Positions 17,894 through 27,346 are shown, counted from the stretch's first letter. The stretch: DNA of 64,000 nucleotides from Galbibacter marinus (GCF_000300875.1 NZ_AMSG01000010.1:59614-123613), one strand, 5' to 3'. Translations and numbers: made by a program. The notes: generated by a model from the letters alone, not told the origin.

Positions 17894-18793
17894 TTATTGT
17901 TTAGCTTTTTCCTTTTCTGCAGCGATTAGGGCATCAACAGTAGTATTCAGTTTTTCTTTATCTTGATAAATAGGGTCTAAATCGACGATTTCTACTTTTC
18001 TGAATTCAATCGGATGACTTTCACTTTGAAGTGATATAAAACCTTCTGTTAAAGCTTTTCCGTCTTGTTTAACAGCTGGGTCGAAAGGTTCTACACTTCC
18101 TCCACCAATCTGTGGTTTGGTGTATTGTAGAACAGTCTCACCTTCTAAGATATGCTTTACTATGGAATCTTTTAAAACAAGGAAAGTAGCTCGGACCCAC
18201 TGATCACCATGGTAGGTTTTTGAATCAGAATTGGTACAATGTGGGGTGAATAGCTCACCATCCATTACTACATTCGTTCCTGGGGTACATAGATTAGATG
18301 TTGTGCGCTCATCTTTTCCATTTCCTCCTAGAAATTGTGCTTCTATACTTATGGGGAAATTCTGGTCTTTTAGCATAGTTCTTGGATCTTGTCCATGTAG
18401 CATGGCACCACTATTTCTCCAAGCCCATCCTTCACCACTGGCAATTTGCTCATCAATAAATCGATATTCTACCGCTAGAAAATAGGCAGAAAATGATTTG
18501 TCATAGAATAAGTGGCCATACTGATAGTCATATACATCATTGTAGCCGTCGTAGTTTACTAATATTTTACCGTCTTTTACCGAGAACGTATTAGCATAGT
18601 TCTCTCCAACTTCGTGCTTTGCTATCTTGGGAATCCATCCGTTAAGATCCTTGCCGTTAAAGAGTTGTTGCCAATTTACTTGAACTTCTGTTTCGGCCTT
18701 AACCTGAGTAGTTTCTGCTTTACTGGACGTTTTTTGCTCTTTACAAGCACTCAAAAAAATCAATCCTAAAATTAAAATCCCATATATTCTCAT
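17894..18793 (-). CDS. DUF1080 (3-keto-disaccharide hydrolase-like) lipoprotein
   Basis: A 299-residue secreted lipoprotein (lipobox LSAC near residue 16). The mature part is a DUF1080 domain with the family hallmark WQQLFNGKDLNGWIPK at the start and the concanavalin-like beta-sandwich segments YFLAVEYRFID and WAWRNSGAMLHGQDP. Some DUF1080 proteins hydrolyse 3-keto-glucosides; others are only carbohydrate-binding. No sugar oxidoreductase gene is adjacent, so the substrate is open. Confidence 0.87.
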   Translation of the reverse strand: MRIYGILILGLIFLSACKEQKTSSKAETTQVKAETEVQVNWQQLFNGKDLNGWIPKIAKHEVGENYANTFSVKDGKILVNYDGYNDVYDYQYGHLFYDKSFSAYFLAVEYRFIDEQIASGEGWAWRNSGAMLHGQDPRTMLKDQNFPISIEAQFLGGNGKDERTTSNLCTPGTNVVMDGELFTPHCTNSDSKTYHGDQWVRATFLVLKDSIVKHILEGETVLQYTKPQIGGGSVEPFDPAVKQDGKALTEGFISLQSESHPIEFRKVEIVDLDPIYQDKEKLNTTVDALIAAEKEKAKQ

Positions 18794-18903
18794 AAATAAA
18801 ATGTGTAAGATCCACTGAATTTCAGCGGGAAGGAAATATATATTCCCGTGGTTATACTAGTTTTCTTAGTTTTCGAAATAGTTAAGGCAGTATCTAAAAA
18901 TAG

Positions 18904-18929
18904 TTTAGCCCACCCGAAGGTAGGCTAAA
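18904..18929 (-). terminator. Terminator of the azurin-like gene
   Basis: On the minus strand TTTAGCCTACC pairs with GGTGGGCTAAA around a TTCG tetraloop, then CTATTTTTAG. It starts 30 bases after the stop. Confidence 0.75.
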
Positions 18930-18958
18930 TTATTTTATTTGTCAACTATGAATTTTCT

Positions 18959-19477
18959 TTATTCAACGATGAACTTACCTTGCATAGCTGCAAAGTGTCC
19001 AGGGAAGCTACATAAGAAATCATAAGTTCCAGGCTCTGGAGCTTCAAACTCTATAGTAGTAGTTTCACCTCCACCAATTAATTCTGTGTGTGCAAGAACA
19101 TCATCAGTTCCTTCAGGAATATATTCATTGTCAGCTGCTTCAACAGCAGCAGTAGCGAATGCGATTAAATCAGCACCTTTTTTAAGGATAACAAGGTTGT
19201 GTCCCATAACTTTTACATCAAGTTTACCAGTATGTTTTAGGGTGATAGTAACCTTTTCTCCTGATTTAACTCGAATTTCTTTGGTGCTGAATTTCATCAT
19301 GTCATTCGCAGTGATAAGAACATCGTTTTGCGATTTCTGTTCACTAGCCGCTTTAGCTGGCGCTGCAGCTTCTTGCTCATATTGAAATTTCTCTTCTTTT
19401 TTTTCTTTTTTACCATCACCACAACTTATAATGGCTAAGGCAAATACGAATGCGATTAACTTACTATAGATATTCAT
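18959..19477 (-). CDS. Azurin-like cupredoxin lipoprotein
   Basis: A 172-residue small blue-copper electron-transfer protein. The open frame begins further upstream, but the ATG at 19477 gives a proper lipoprotein signal (AFVFALAIISCGDG), so I start there. After an Ala/Glu/Lys-rich linker (residues 23-50) comes the azurin domain with all four type 1 copper ligands visible: His in KVMGHN, Cys and His in FLCSFPGH, Met in AAMQG. Likely a periplasmic electron carrier in respiration. Confidence 0.92.
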   Translation of the reverse strand: MNIYSKLIAFVFALAIISCGDGKKEKKEEKFQYEQEAAAPAKAASEQKSQNDVLITANDMMKFSTKEIRVKSGEKVTITLKHTGKLDVKVMGHNLVILKKGADLIAFATAAVEAADNEYIPEGTDDVLAHTELIGGGETTTIEFEAPEPGTYDFLCSFPGHFAAMQGKFIVE

Positions 19478-19831
19478 TTTTACTAAAATTTTTATTACTA
19501 TGCGAAGATACTGAATTCTTATTTTGATGGCTAATTTTAAAACAAGTTTGCTCAAATATTTATGGATAACAATTTGTTGAAGTATTCGGGGCATAACCAT
19601 AAGTATATTACCTAGGTTGATTTAAAAAACGATGTTATGTCAGTGAGTTAAAATAATGGTTTTTGCTGGCTTTTAATATGAGTATTTAATTGGAAAAAAA
19701 AGCTGAGTTTGGAGATAAGTTTAATTCGCTTTTTAAACCTTGTAGCAGCTTGGTTTTCCCTTTAGATCTCAATTTTAAGTCAAGTTATTTTTATACTTTT
19801 GAAGGATTCGATGGTGAAATAAGACAACGAA
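19478..19831. other. Intergenic region, azurin to Crp/Fnr gene
   Basis: About 350 bases between divergent genes. It holds a -7 box for the Crp/Fnr gene (19794-19801). On the minus strand a weaker box TATCTTCG lies at 19503-19510 for the azurin-like gene. No small gene or RNA is evident. Confidence 0.5.
19794..19801 (+). promoter_or_regulatory. -7 box TACTTTTG before Crp/Fnr gene
   Basis: Exact TAnnTTTG match, 30 bases before the ATG. Confidence 0.45.
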
Positions 19832-20398
19832 ATGGAACAAATCCGAGAATATTTTGAAAAAAACTTTGAACTCACAGAGCAAGATTGGCAAATTTTTTCT
19901 TCAAAACTTATTCAACGGGAGTTTGAAAAAAAGCATCTTTTATTAAGGCAGGGGCAGATTGAAAACCATCTTTCATTTATACAACAAGGAATCGTACGTT
20001 TTTATATTGCCAACCAGACCAGTGATCTCACCTTCTCATTTGCCTTTCACAATAGCTTTGTTAGTGGTTATAATTCCTTTTTGACACGATCCCCTTCAAG
20101 TTATTATATAGAAACGCTGACCAATACAGTACTGTGGCAACTGACCTATGAGGACCTACAAGAGATTTATAGACATACAAATATTGGGAATGCCATCGGA
20201 CGACATGCTAGCGAAGATTTATTTCTAAAAAAATCACAAAGAGAACTTTCTCTGCTCAACGAAACAGCCCAAGAACGATATATAAACCTATTTGCTGAGC
20301 AACCCCAATTATTAAAAGAGATCCTTTTAAAATACATTGCTTCTTATATTGGGGTTACACCACAGGCACTAAGCAGGATACGTAAACGAATTTCTTAA
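19832..20398 (+). CDS. Crp/Fnr family transcriptional regulator
   Basis: A 188-residue regulator with an N-terminal cyclic-nucleotide-binding-like beta-barrel (about residues 10-115, HLLLRQGQIENHLSFIQQGIVRFYI) and a C-terminal helix-turn-helix (YIASYIGVTPQALSRIRKRI). There are no Cys ligands for an iron-sulfur cluster and no clear cAMP phosphate cassette, so the signal is unknown. This form is very common in Bacteroidota. It may control the DoxX-like gene 50 bases downstream. Confidence 0.88.
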   Translation: MEQIREYFEKNFELTEQDWQIFSSKLIQREFEKKHLLLRQGQIENHLSFIQQGIVRFYIANQTSDLTFSFAFHNSFVSGYNSFLTRSPSSYYIETLTNTVLWQLTYEDLQEIYRHTNIGNAIGRHASEDLFLKKSQRELSLLNETAQERYINLFAEQPQLLKEILLKYIASYIGVTPQALSRIRKRIS

Positions 20399-20450
20399 CC
20401 TAGGTTCATTGATTTGTCCCAAATAAGAATTGAACTTTGTAAAAAAAATT

Positions 20451-20903
20451 ATGAGGCCATTATTTGTGTTACTCGGAGTATTTATTGCCTGCTTACTGAT
20501 CACCAAATTAATTAGAGGTAATTACGAAATTGCTTTATCTGGCAGGATAGCCCTATCTGCCATGTTAGTCTTTACTGCAATAGGACATTTCATATTTACA
20601 AAAGGAATGTCCCTAATGATGCCAGATGGTATACCTTATAGAGAGGAAGTTATCTACTTCACAGGGATTCTAGAACTTGTGATAGCAGTTGATCTTTTGC
20701 TGGAGAATTATAGTGTTGTATCCGCTTGGGTACTAATTGTTTTTCTCCTGTTGGTTCTCCCCGCAAATATTTACGCTTGTGTAAAGGAGCTAGATTATCA
20801 AAATGCGACATTTGATGGAAACGGTTTGGCGTATCTGTGGTTTCGAATACCCTTACAGCTATTCTTTATAGCCTGGACTTATTTTGCAGTACTCCATAGA
20901 TAA
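20451..20903 (+). CDS. DoxX-like small membrane protein
   Basis: A 150-residue membrane protein with four hydrophobic helices. The pattern (AMLVFTAIGHFIFTKGMSLMMPDGIPYREEVIYFTGILEL) is typical of the DoxX-like/DoxD group, several of which respond to oxidative or sulfur stress. The frame extends to a TTG at 20430; I prefer the ATG at 20451. Same strand and close to the Crp/Fnr gene. It ends 24 bases from the convergent hydrolase. Confidence 0.8.
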   Translation: MRPLFVLLGVFIACLLITKLIRGNYEIALSGRIALSAMLVFTAIGHFIFTKGMSLMMPDGIPYREEVIYFTGILELVIAVDLLLENYSVVSAWVLIVFLLLVLPANIYACVKELDYQNATFDGNGLAYLWFRIPLQLFFIAWTYFAVLHR

Positions 20904-20927
20904 AGCATATTTGCCTTTTTTAAATGC

Positions 20928-21887
20928 TTACCGTAAATCTTGTATAAATTCAATTGTTCTCTGTTCATTATAATAAAATTCTCCATACTTGAAAAATCCG
21001 ACATGTCCTCCATAAGCTGGCGATTCAAAAAACAAAAAAGGATGATTCTTTGCGATTTCTTTTGGAAAGCAACTTGGCGATAAAAACGAATCATTTAGAG
21101 CATTTAGAATAAGAGTCGGGATTTTAATCTGAGATAAATATTGCAGGGAACTACTTTTTCTGTAGTAATCCTCAGCATCTATAAAGCCATGAGCTTTAGA
21201 GGTATAGATGTCATCAAAATCTTTTAATGTTCTTATGCTATTAATAGCATTTATATCAATACGATCAGGGAATAGCAGCTGTTTTTGTCTTAGCTTCTCT
21301 AAGAGGGTTTTTTTAAATCTATAGGCGTAAATCCAATTTTTGGATTTGTGTAACTCTAACATCGTGCCATAGAGATCACAAGGGGCAGATACCGCAACCG
21401 CTGCTTTAATTTGATCTGGATAGTCCTGTTCGCCTAAGTACTTTAGTATTATATTAGCCCCAAGACTAAATCCATTTAGATAGATGTGTTGGTAGTGGTT
21501 TTTCGACACTATTGAATCCACTACAATTTTTAGATCATCTGATTTTCCAGAATGATATGAAGTATATAGTTTGTTGGGTCCACCTCCACAGCCCCTTAAA
21601 TTTAAGCAAACGGCATCAATATTATGGTGATTAAATGCTCGGACACTTCCTCTCATATACGGACGACTACTGTCACCTTCTAGACCATGGACAATGATTG
21701 CAAGACTACTGGTTGTGTTGGCTGTTTTGCTCCAATCCAAATCAAGTGAATCCCCATCGGGCGTAGGTAGTTGAGTTCTGTGCAGTTGAATGTTTTCTAT
21801 TTTTCTCATCCCACTAGCAAAAACAGTTGAAAAATGACCATTTCTAAAAGGAATTGGAGGACGATAAGTACTACTAAGAAGAGGCAT
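20928..21887 (-). CDS. YheT-like alpha/beta hydrolase
   Basis: A 319-residue hydrolase of the YheT/EMB8 group. The catalytic serine is in GFSLGAN (GxSxG), the oxyanion segment is VHGLEGDSSRPYMRG, and the likely acid and histidine are in NDSFLS and GGHVGFF near the C-terminus. No signal peptide. Family members act on short-chain esters or lipids, with poorly known physiological substrates. Monocistronic and divergent from the thioesterase gene. Confidence 0.9.
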   Translation of the reverse strand: MPLLSSTYRPPIPFRNGHFSTVFASGMRKIENIQLHRTQLPTPDGDSLDLDWSKTANTTSSLAIIVHGLEGDSSRPYMRGSVRAFNHHNIDAVCLNLRGCGGGPNKLYTSYHSGKSDDLKIVVDSIVSKNHYQHIYLNGFSLGANIILKYLGEQDYPDQIKAAVAVSAPCDLYGTMLELHKSKNWIYAYRFKKTLLEKLRQKQLLFPDRIDINAINSIRTLKDFDDIYTSKAHGFIDAEDYYRKSSSLQYLSQIKIPTLILNALNDSFLSPSCFPKEIAKNHPFLFFESPAYGGHVGFFKYGEFYYNEQRTIEFIQDLR

Positions 21888-21934
21888 AGCGTGAATTATA
21901 ACTTAAATAGTATGCATGCATAGTATTTGTTTCT

Positions 21935-21942
21935 TAATTTTG
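21935..21942 (+). promoter_or_regulatory. -7 box TAATTTTG before thioesterase
   Basis: Exact TAnnTTTG match 53 bases upstream of the ATG. Confidence 0.35.
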
Positions 21943-21995
21943 CATAAGAGTGCTTAAAATTAATAAAAGATTCTAAAACAAGAATAGAAATTCAC

Positions 21996-22472
21996 ATGTA
22001 TACAAAGGAATTTGAAATTAGGTGGAACGATTTGGACGCAAACAGACATTTAGCTAACAAGGCTTATGTTGAATTTGCAGCCCATACAAGAATGTCATTT
22101 TTAGTTGAAAGTGGATTTGACCAACGACTTTTAGCAAAAGCAAATATTGGACCTGTGGTCTTTTACGAGCACATTTATTATTTCAAGGAAGTTTTCAGCG
22201 GTCAACCTGTTCGAGTGAGTTTGGAGTTTAAGGGAATGAGTGAAGACGGAATGTTTTTTGAATTTCATCACAATTACTACGATCATAAAGGTAGGAACAT
22301 CGCTCATTGTGAGATTATGGGAGCCTGGATTGATTTGAAAACAAGGAAACTGATTGGATTGCCTGAGGATGTACTTCCGTTATTTGATAAGGTGGAGCGT
22401 GCAGAAGGTTTTAGAATTCTTACTAAAGAAGACACCCGCAAACACACTAAAACACCAAAGGATCTACAATAA
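21996..22472 (+). CDS. Hotdog-fold acyl-CoA thioesterase
   Basis: A 158-residue 4HBT-type thioesterase. The N-terminal strand with the catalytic-type Asp (IRWNDLDANRHLANKAYVEF) and the following long helix are diagnostic of the hotdog fold. It probably hydrolyses acyl-CoA or acyl-ACP in the cytoplasm. It ends 2 bases before the convergent EamA transporter gene. Substrate chain length cannot be judged. Confidence 0.88.
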   Translation: MYTKEFEIRWNDLDANRHLANKAYVEFAAHTRMSFLVESGFDQRLLAKANIGPVVFYEHIYYFKEVFSGQPVRVSLEFKGMSEDGMFFEFHHNYYDHKGRNIAHCEIMGAWIDLKTRKLIGLPEDVLPLFDKVERAEGFRILTKEDTRKHTKTPKDLQ

Positions 22473-22473
22473 T

Positions 22474-23367
22474 TTAATTTGCAGGCCTTTTAACTCGGGT
22501 AACAAGATACACACCAGTGAAAACAGTTGCAGCCGAAAGGATCTTTAAAAAAGTAAGCTTATCAGCACCCACCATTGTGGCAAATAGGATACCTACTAAG
22601 GGTTGCACATAAACAAAAGCACCAATAGTGGAAGCTTTAAGCTGTTTTAGGGCAAAAATGTTTAGTAAATAAGTGCTGAAGGTGGTTCCTACAACCACGT
22701 AGGTCATTCTCCAAATGGCGTCCCATGGTAGACTTGTCCATTTCACAGCTGTAAATTCACCTATGGTGAAAGGGATGTTTACCACAACACCTACAGTGAA
22801 TAACCATTTCATGAGCGTGAAGGCATGATACTTTATGGTTAAAGGTTTTACGACGATTAAATAAATACCATAAGAAATAGCATTGATGATAAAAAGAATG
22901 TTCCCTAAGGTAACATTAGGTGCATTGTGTTGTATCTTTTCGCTAAAAAAGATCAAACCAAGAGCCCCTGCAAATCCAAGTAAAATACCTATTGTACGTA
23001 TGGCAGTAATCCTTTCTCTAATCATAATTGCCGAGAGTATAAAGACAAAAATGGGAGTGATCGTTGCAATAACCGAACTGTTAATTGGCGTAGATAAACT
23101 CAGTCCTTTAAAGAACATTAGCATATTGATGACCATGCCAAAAACGGCACATAACAGAAGTCTGGGCCAGTCCTTGGATTGGATCTTTTCTCTTGGTCCA
23201 AAAAAACTAATAAGCCAAAACAAAATAGCCGCACCACTAACTCTAAGCATGATAAAGCCAAAAGGTTGAATGTGGGTTGGCATAACATCTTTTGCCACAG
23301 TATGATTAATACCGTAGATGACACTTGCTCCAAATGCTGCGAGAAGGGCTAAAACTCTTTTACTCAT
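22474..23367 (-). CDS. EamA/DMT superfamily transporter
   Basis: A 297-residue inner-membrane protein with ten hydrophobic helices in two EamA repeats (first about 5-140, second about 155-290), each ending in the usual helix with glycine and alanine patches. The drug/metabolite transporter superfamily exports amino acids, metabolites or drugs; the substrate is unknown. It starts inside the end of the ArsC-like gene (4-base overlap), so the two are co-transcribed. Confidence 0.88.
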   Translation of the reverse strand: MSKRVLALLAAFGASVIYGINHTVAKDVMPTHIQPFGFIMLRVSGAAILFWLISFFGPREKIQSKDWPRLLLCAVFGMVINMLMFFKGLSLSTPINSSVIATITPIFVFILSAIMIRERITAIRTIGILLGFAGALGLIFFSEKIQHNAPNVTLGNILFIINAISYGIYLIVVKPLTIKYHAFTLMKWLFTVGVVVNIPFTIGEFTAVKWTSLPWDAIWRMTYVVVGTTFSTYLLNIFALKQLKASTIGAFVYVQPLVGILFATMVGADKLTFLKILSAATVFTGVYLVTRVKRPAN

Positions 23368-23714
23368 GAAAAGCTGCCTTTAGCTGCTTCTACAACCTTA
23401 GCACTGTTACCGACAAAGATTTTATTTTGATTGATAATTACGGGCCTTTTTAAAAATGTATAATGTTCTAAAAGGAGATTTTTGTAATCTTGCTCTGAGA
23501 GGACTTTGGATTTTAAATCACGTTCTTTATATAGCCTTGCGCGTTTACTAAACAGAGCTTCATAAGAACCGGCGAGTTCCTTCATTTGTTCCAATTCAGA
23601 CACACTTATGGGTTCAGATTTAATATCCTGAAAGATGATATCTGAAGGAAAATCTAGTTGATCAATAATACGTCTACAAGTATCACAGGTGCTTAAATAA
23701 TAGATCTTCTTCAT
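23364..23714 (-). CDS. ArsC/Spx-family thioredoxin-fold protein
   Basis: A 116-residue ArsC-like protein. The N-terminal CDTCRR matches the CX2C redox site of the Spx/MgsR/YffB type, and the C-terminal segment FLKRPVIINQNKIFVGNS matches the conserved arginine-proline region of arsenate reductase-like proteins. It may be a true arsenate reductase, a thiol reductase or a regulator; no arsenic genes are nearby. Overlaps the downstream EamA gene by 4 bases. Confidence 0.85.
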   Translation of the reverse strand: MKKIYYLSTCDTCRRIIDQLDFPSDIIFQDIKSEPISVSELEQMKELAGSYEALFSKRARLYKERDLKSKVLSEQDYKNLLLEHYTFLKRPVIINQNKIFVGNSAKVVEAAKGSFS

Positions 23715-23820
23715 GGTTATCTTGACTTTTAGGACAAAGTTAGGATAATTAAGCTATTATCTGAAATATAGGCTGTTGCTTAGTGATTGCTTTGTAAGGA
23801 AAGTGTTATATTTTTAACGC

Positions 23821-24579
23821 TTATTCTGTAGTGTCAAGCCAACTAGAATTAATATAAGCTTTCGCTTGATCCATAGGAATTTGAATCGTTGTTTGCCCAT
23901 CGGCATAAGCAGCTATCTCGTATGGATTGTAAATCAGAATGACTCCTTGGTTGTCAAAACCGATGCTAGCAGGTAAATGGAATTTGTCGTCTTCGAACAT
24001 AAAACCAGCACTATTGATATTATCTTCAGGCTTAAGATCGTTTTGCTCTCTAAAGATCGTTTCTACAAAGGCAGTAAACTCTTTTGGATTATTGAAAAAG
24101 TCACCCTCTGATAGCTCCTCACCAGTTTGTAAATCAAAATTTAAAAATGATGTACTTCCATATCCATGGGCCCCACCTGTAAAAACATAACTGTCGAATA
24201 AAATACTTACAAATCTTTCGTTTTCGTAGGACACTTCACCTTTAACTTTAGCTTCCCATGGAACAATGTTTTCAGGATACGCCTCCTTTAATTTTTTGTA
24301 CTGAAGATTAAAATCAGCAATAGCATCGGCGATAGAATCAGGACGATCCTCATCGGTATAATAAAGAATAGAAATAGCAAATTCAGTTAGAGTCTCGTTG
24401 ATTTTCTGCGCCTCGGGTGTAGTCTCTGGTTGAGCTATTGGAAGATCAATTGCGATTTTTGGACAATCTTCGCAATTGTTTTCAATAGGATCGATATTTG
24501 TAAAGCTTATCTTTTCCTCTGTGCTACAGCCTGCGATAAACAGCGTTAATATTATTCCGAATACAAAAAATCTACCCAT
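23821..24579 (-). CDS. DUF3298/DUF4163 domain lipoprotein
   Basis: A 252-residue lipoprotein (lipobox IAGC near residue 17). The N-terminal half resembles DUF4163 and the C-terminal half DUF3298, with the typical GAHGYGSTSFLNFDLQTGEEL and FHLPASIGFDNQGVILIYNPYEIAAYADG stretches. The family includes the anti-sigma protein RsiV; no sigma factor is adjacent here. Probably an outer- or inner-membrane tethered periplasmic protein of unknown function. Confidence 0.85.
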   Translation of the reverse strand: MGRFFVFGIILTLFIAGCSTEEKISFTNIDPIENNCEDCPKIAIDLPIAQPETTPEAQKINETLTEFAISILYYTDEDRPDSIADAIADFNLQYKKLKEAYPENIVPWEAKVKGEVSYENERFVSILFDSYVFTGGAHGYGSTSFLNFDLQTGEELSEGDFFNNPKEFTAFVETIFREQNDLKPEDNINSAGFMFEDDKFHLPASIGFDNQGVILIYNPYEIAAYADGQTTIQIPMDQAKAYINSSWLDTTE

Positions 24580-24621
24580 AATAACTTAGTTTGTTAAATA
24601 TCGATTAAAGGTAAGACCTTC

Positions 24622-24653
24622 TTTGCAATACCCAAAAGGAAATAATATTTTTG
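24622..24653 (+). promoter_or_regulatory. Full Bacteroidota promoter TTTG-N20-TATTTTTG
   Basis: -33 TTTG at 24622-24625 and -7 TATTTTTG at 24646-24653. It lies 20 bases before the ATG of the trans-sulfuration enzyme, and is one of the best promoter matches in the window. Confidence 0.65.
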
Positions 24654-24672
24654 TGATAAGAATAATGGAGCT

Positions 24673-25830
24673 ATGAGTAAAGACAATCTTCGTTTCAATT
24701 CAAAGCTAATTCACGGAGGACAAATTCCTGATAAAGCGTTCGGCGCAATAGTACCACCGATTTATCAAACTTCAACTTTTAAACAAGACTCACTCGGAGT
24801 AAACAAGGGTTATGAGTATTCTAGAAGTGGTAACCCATCTCGTGCAGCTTTAGAGCGTAGTTTAACCAGTATTGAAAGCGGAAATTTTGGGTTTGCATTT
24901 GCAAGTGGATTGGCCGCTATAGATGCGATAATGAAACTATTAAACCCTGGAGATGAAGTGATTTCTGCTAATAATTTATATGGTGGAAGTCATCGATTGT
25001 TTACGCAAATCTACCAAGATAAGGGCGTGAAATTCCATTTTGTGGATGTAGGTGACCCAAATAACATTAGTCCTTTGATTAATGATAAGACAAAACTTAT
25101 CTGGATTGAATCACCAACCAATCCACTTTTACATATAGTGGATATAAAAAAGATTGCAAATAAGTCGAAAAAGCACCAAGTTTTGTTAGTGGTCGATAAT
25201 ACCTTTGCATCGCCGTACTTACAGCGTCCCTTAGCGTTGGGAGCTGATATTGTTATGCACTCTGCAACCAAGTATATCGGAGGTCACAGTGACTTAGTAA
25301 TGGGTGCTTTGGTGGTCTCAGATGAAAGTTTAGCAAATAAATTGTATTTTATACAAAAAGCTACTGGAGCTGTTCCAGGTGCTATGGATTGCTTTTTGGC
25401 ACTAAGAGGTATTAAAACCTTGGCACTTCGAATGGAAAGACATTGCGAAAATGCCAGATCGGTTGCCTTGTTTTTGGAAAGTCATCCAAGTGTTGAAAAA
25501 GTGTATTGGCCAGGATTAAAATCTCACCCTGGACATGGAATAGCCACCTCTCAGATGAAGGATTATGGTGGTGTTGTATCTTTTGTTGTCCAAGATGATA
25601 GCCGAGAAGCAGTAGAGCGTGTAGTTTCTAAATTCGAACTGTTTTCTTTAGCAGAATCTTTAGGGGGTGTTGAATCACTTGCTGCACATCCAGCAAGCAT
25701 GTCTCATGGTGCAATGACAAAACAGGCACGAGAAGAAATGGGTGTCACAGATGGGTTGATTCGTCTTAGTATTGGCATTGAAGATAAAGAGGACTTAATT
25801 GCTGATATTGAGAATGCATTAAAAAGTTAA
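24673..25830 (+). CDS. PLP-dependent trans-sulfuration enzyme (cystathionine gamma-synthase/lyase type)
   Basis: A 385-residue Cys/Met metabolism PLP enzyme. The PLP-binding lysine is in HSATKYIGGHSD, the cofactor-binding aspartate in VVDNTFASPYLQRP, and the N-terminal YEYSRSGNPSR is the active-site tyrosine/arginine segment. It makes or breaks cystathionine, homocysteine or methionine C-S bonds in the cytoplasm; synthase, lyase and methionine gamma-lyase cannot be separated by eye. Single-gene unit with its own promoter. Confidence 0.93.
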   Translation: MSKDNLRFNSKLIHGGQIPDKAFGAIVPPIYQTSTFKQDSLGVNKGYEYSRSGNPSRAALERSLTSIESGNFGFAFASGLAAIDAIMKLLNPGDEVISANNLYGGSHRLFTQIYQDKGVKFHFVDVGDPNNISPLINDKTKLIWIESPTNPLLHIVDIKKIANKSKKHQVLLVVDNTFASPYLQRPLALGADIVMHSATKYIGGHSDLVMGALVVSDESLANKLYFIQKATGAVPGAMDCFLALRGIKTLALRMERHCENARSVALFLESHPSVEKVYWPGLKSHPGHGIATSQMKDYGGVVSFVVQDDSREAVERVVSKFELFSLAESLGGVESLAAHPASMSHGAMTKQAREEMGVTDGLIRLSIGIEDKEDLIADIENALKS

Positions 25831-25888
25831 AAATCTTAGGATTTTGTGTAATTTCGTCAATTAGCCCTATAAATCTCCTGTAAACCTC

Positions 25889-25896
25889 TATTTTTG
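25889..25896 (+). promoter_or_regulatory. -7 box TATTTTTG before gdhA
   Basis: Exact TAnnTTTG match 35 bases upstream of the gdhA ATG. Confidence 0.45.
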
Positions 25897-25931
25897 TTAC
25901 AGAAAGTTAAATAAATAATACGTATGATTAT

Positions 25932-27284
25932 ATGATTTCAATGGACCAGAAAATTAAGGTTTTCATGGAAGAAGTGAGAGCCCGAAACCCACATGAAAAA
26001 GAATTTCTTCAAGCAGTACATGAAGTAGCTGAGGCAGTAATCCCGTATATCGCTGAACACAAGCTTTACAACGGGAGGAATATATTATTGCGACTAGCTG
26101 AACCTGAAAGAGCAATTACCTTTAGGGTTCCATGGGTAGATGACACTGGAGAAATACGTGTAAATAGAGGATATAGGATTCAGATGAGTTCTGTAATTGG
26201 TCCTTACAAAGGAGGTCTACGATTTCACCCTACAGTGAATATGAGTATTTTAAAATTCCTTGCCTTTGAACAAGTTTTTAAAAATAGTTTGACTACTCTT
26301 CCAATGGGTGGTGGAAAAGGCGGGTCTGATTTTGACCCTAAAGGTAAATCTGATCGTGAAGTAATGCGTTTTTGCCATAGCTTTATGACCGAACTATATC
26401 GCCACATCGGACCTAATACGGACGTTCCTGCTGGTGATATAGGTGTTGGAGCACGTGAGGTTGGTTTCTTATTCGGTATGTACCGTAAGATCAGCAATGA
26501 GTTCACTGGTGTTCTCACAGGTAAAGGACTTTCATGGGGAGGATCATTAATCCGTCCTGAGTCTACAGGGTACGGAACGGTGTACTTCGCACAGAATATG
26601 TTTAAATTAAAAGGAGATAGCTTTAAAGGCAAAGTTGTAACCATCTCAGGATCGGGTAACGTAGCGCAATATGCCACAGAAAAAGCGAATGAACTTGGAG
26701 CTAAAGTGGTGACACTTTCAGATTCTTCAGGAACGCTTTATGATAAGGATGGTATTAATAGCGAGAAACTTGCATATGTAATGCACCTTAAGAACGTAAA
26801 ACGTGGTAGGATATCTGAATATCTAGAAAAATACCCTACAGCTGAATTCTTTAGTGGAAAAACACCTTGGCATATCCCATGTGATGTTGCCCTTCCCTGT
26901 GCTACACAAAATGAATTACATGGAAAGGATGCCGCCACATTAATTGAAAACGGATGTATTTGTGTGAGTGAAGGCGCCAACATGCCTAGTACACCTAAAG
27001 CTATGAATGCTTTTGTAAATGCTAAAATTCTTTATGCACCAGGGAAAGCATCGAATGCGGGTGGTGTTGCTGTTTCGGGCTTAGAAATGGCACAGAACTC
27101 TATGCGTTATAGCTGGAGTAGAGAAGATGTTGATGAAAAGTTACAAGGAATTATGAATCAGATCCACGATTCTTGTATTGAACATGGAACTGACCCTGAT
27201 GGATATATCAACTATGTAAGAGGTGCCAATATTGCTGGTTTTGTTAAAGTTGCTGATGCAGTATTAGCCCAAGGCGTAGTTTAA
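25932..27284 (+). CDS. gdhA: NADP-type glutamate dehydrogenase
   Basis: A 450-residue hexameric glutamate dehydrogenase assimilating ammonium into glutamate from 2-oxoglutarate. Substrate-site motifs PYKGGLRFHP and the catalytic lysine in LPMGGGKGGSDFDPKGKSD are intact, and the Rossmann motif GSGNVAQYA follows. Length and the GKGGSDFDPKGKSD form fit the small hexameric, usually NADPH-dependent class. A strong terminator follows, so the gene is a unit by itself. The ATG at 25932 gives MISMDQK; a second Met three codons in is also possible. Confidence 0.96.
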   Translation: MISMDQKIKVFMEEVRARNPHEKEFLQAVHEVAEAVIPYIAEHKLYNGRNILLRLAEPERAITFRVPWVDDTGEIRVNRGYRIQMSSVIGPYKGGLRFHPTVNMSILKFLAFEQVFKNSLTTLPMGGGKGGSDFDPKGKSDREVMRFCHSFMTELYRHIGPNTDVPAGDIGVGAREVGFLFGMYRKISNEFTGVLTGKGLSWGGSLIRPESTGYGTVYFAQNMFKLKGDSFKGKVVTISGSGNVAQYATEKANELGAKVVTLSDSSGTLYDKDGINSEKLAYVMHLKNVKRGRISEYLEKYPTAEFFSGKTPWHIPCDVALPCATQNELHGKDAATLIENGCICVSEGANMPSTPKAMNAFVNAKILYAPGKASNAGGVAVSGLEMAQNSMRYSWSREDVDEKLQGIMNQIHDSCIEHGTDPDGYINYVRGANIAGFVKVADAVLAQGVV

Positions 27285-27306
27285 GTATTGTAAAACACCA
27301 TGGATG

Positions 27307-27346
27307 CCCTGGAATTTCTATGAGATTTCAGGGTTTTTCTTTTTTG
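27307..27346 (+). terminator. Terminator of gdhA
   Basis: CCCTGGAAT pairs with ATTTCAGGG (one G-T pair) followed by TTTTTCTTTTTT, 22 bases after the gdhA stop. Strong intrinsic terminator. Confidence 0.88.

Noticed and set aside
19478..19600. 41-residue N-terminal extension of the azurin-like protein
   Set aside because: It would bury the clear lipoprotein signal peptide that begins at 19477.
20904..20935. Hairpin AAGCAT/ATGCTT between DoxX-like and hydrolase genes
   Set aside because: Only six pairs with a long AT loop; too weak to list as a terminator.
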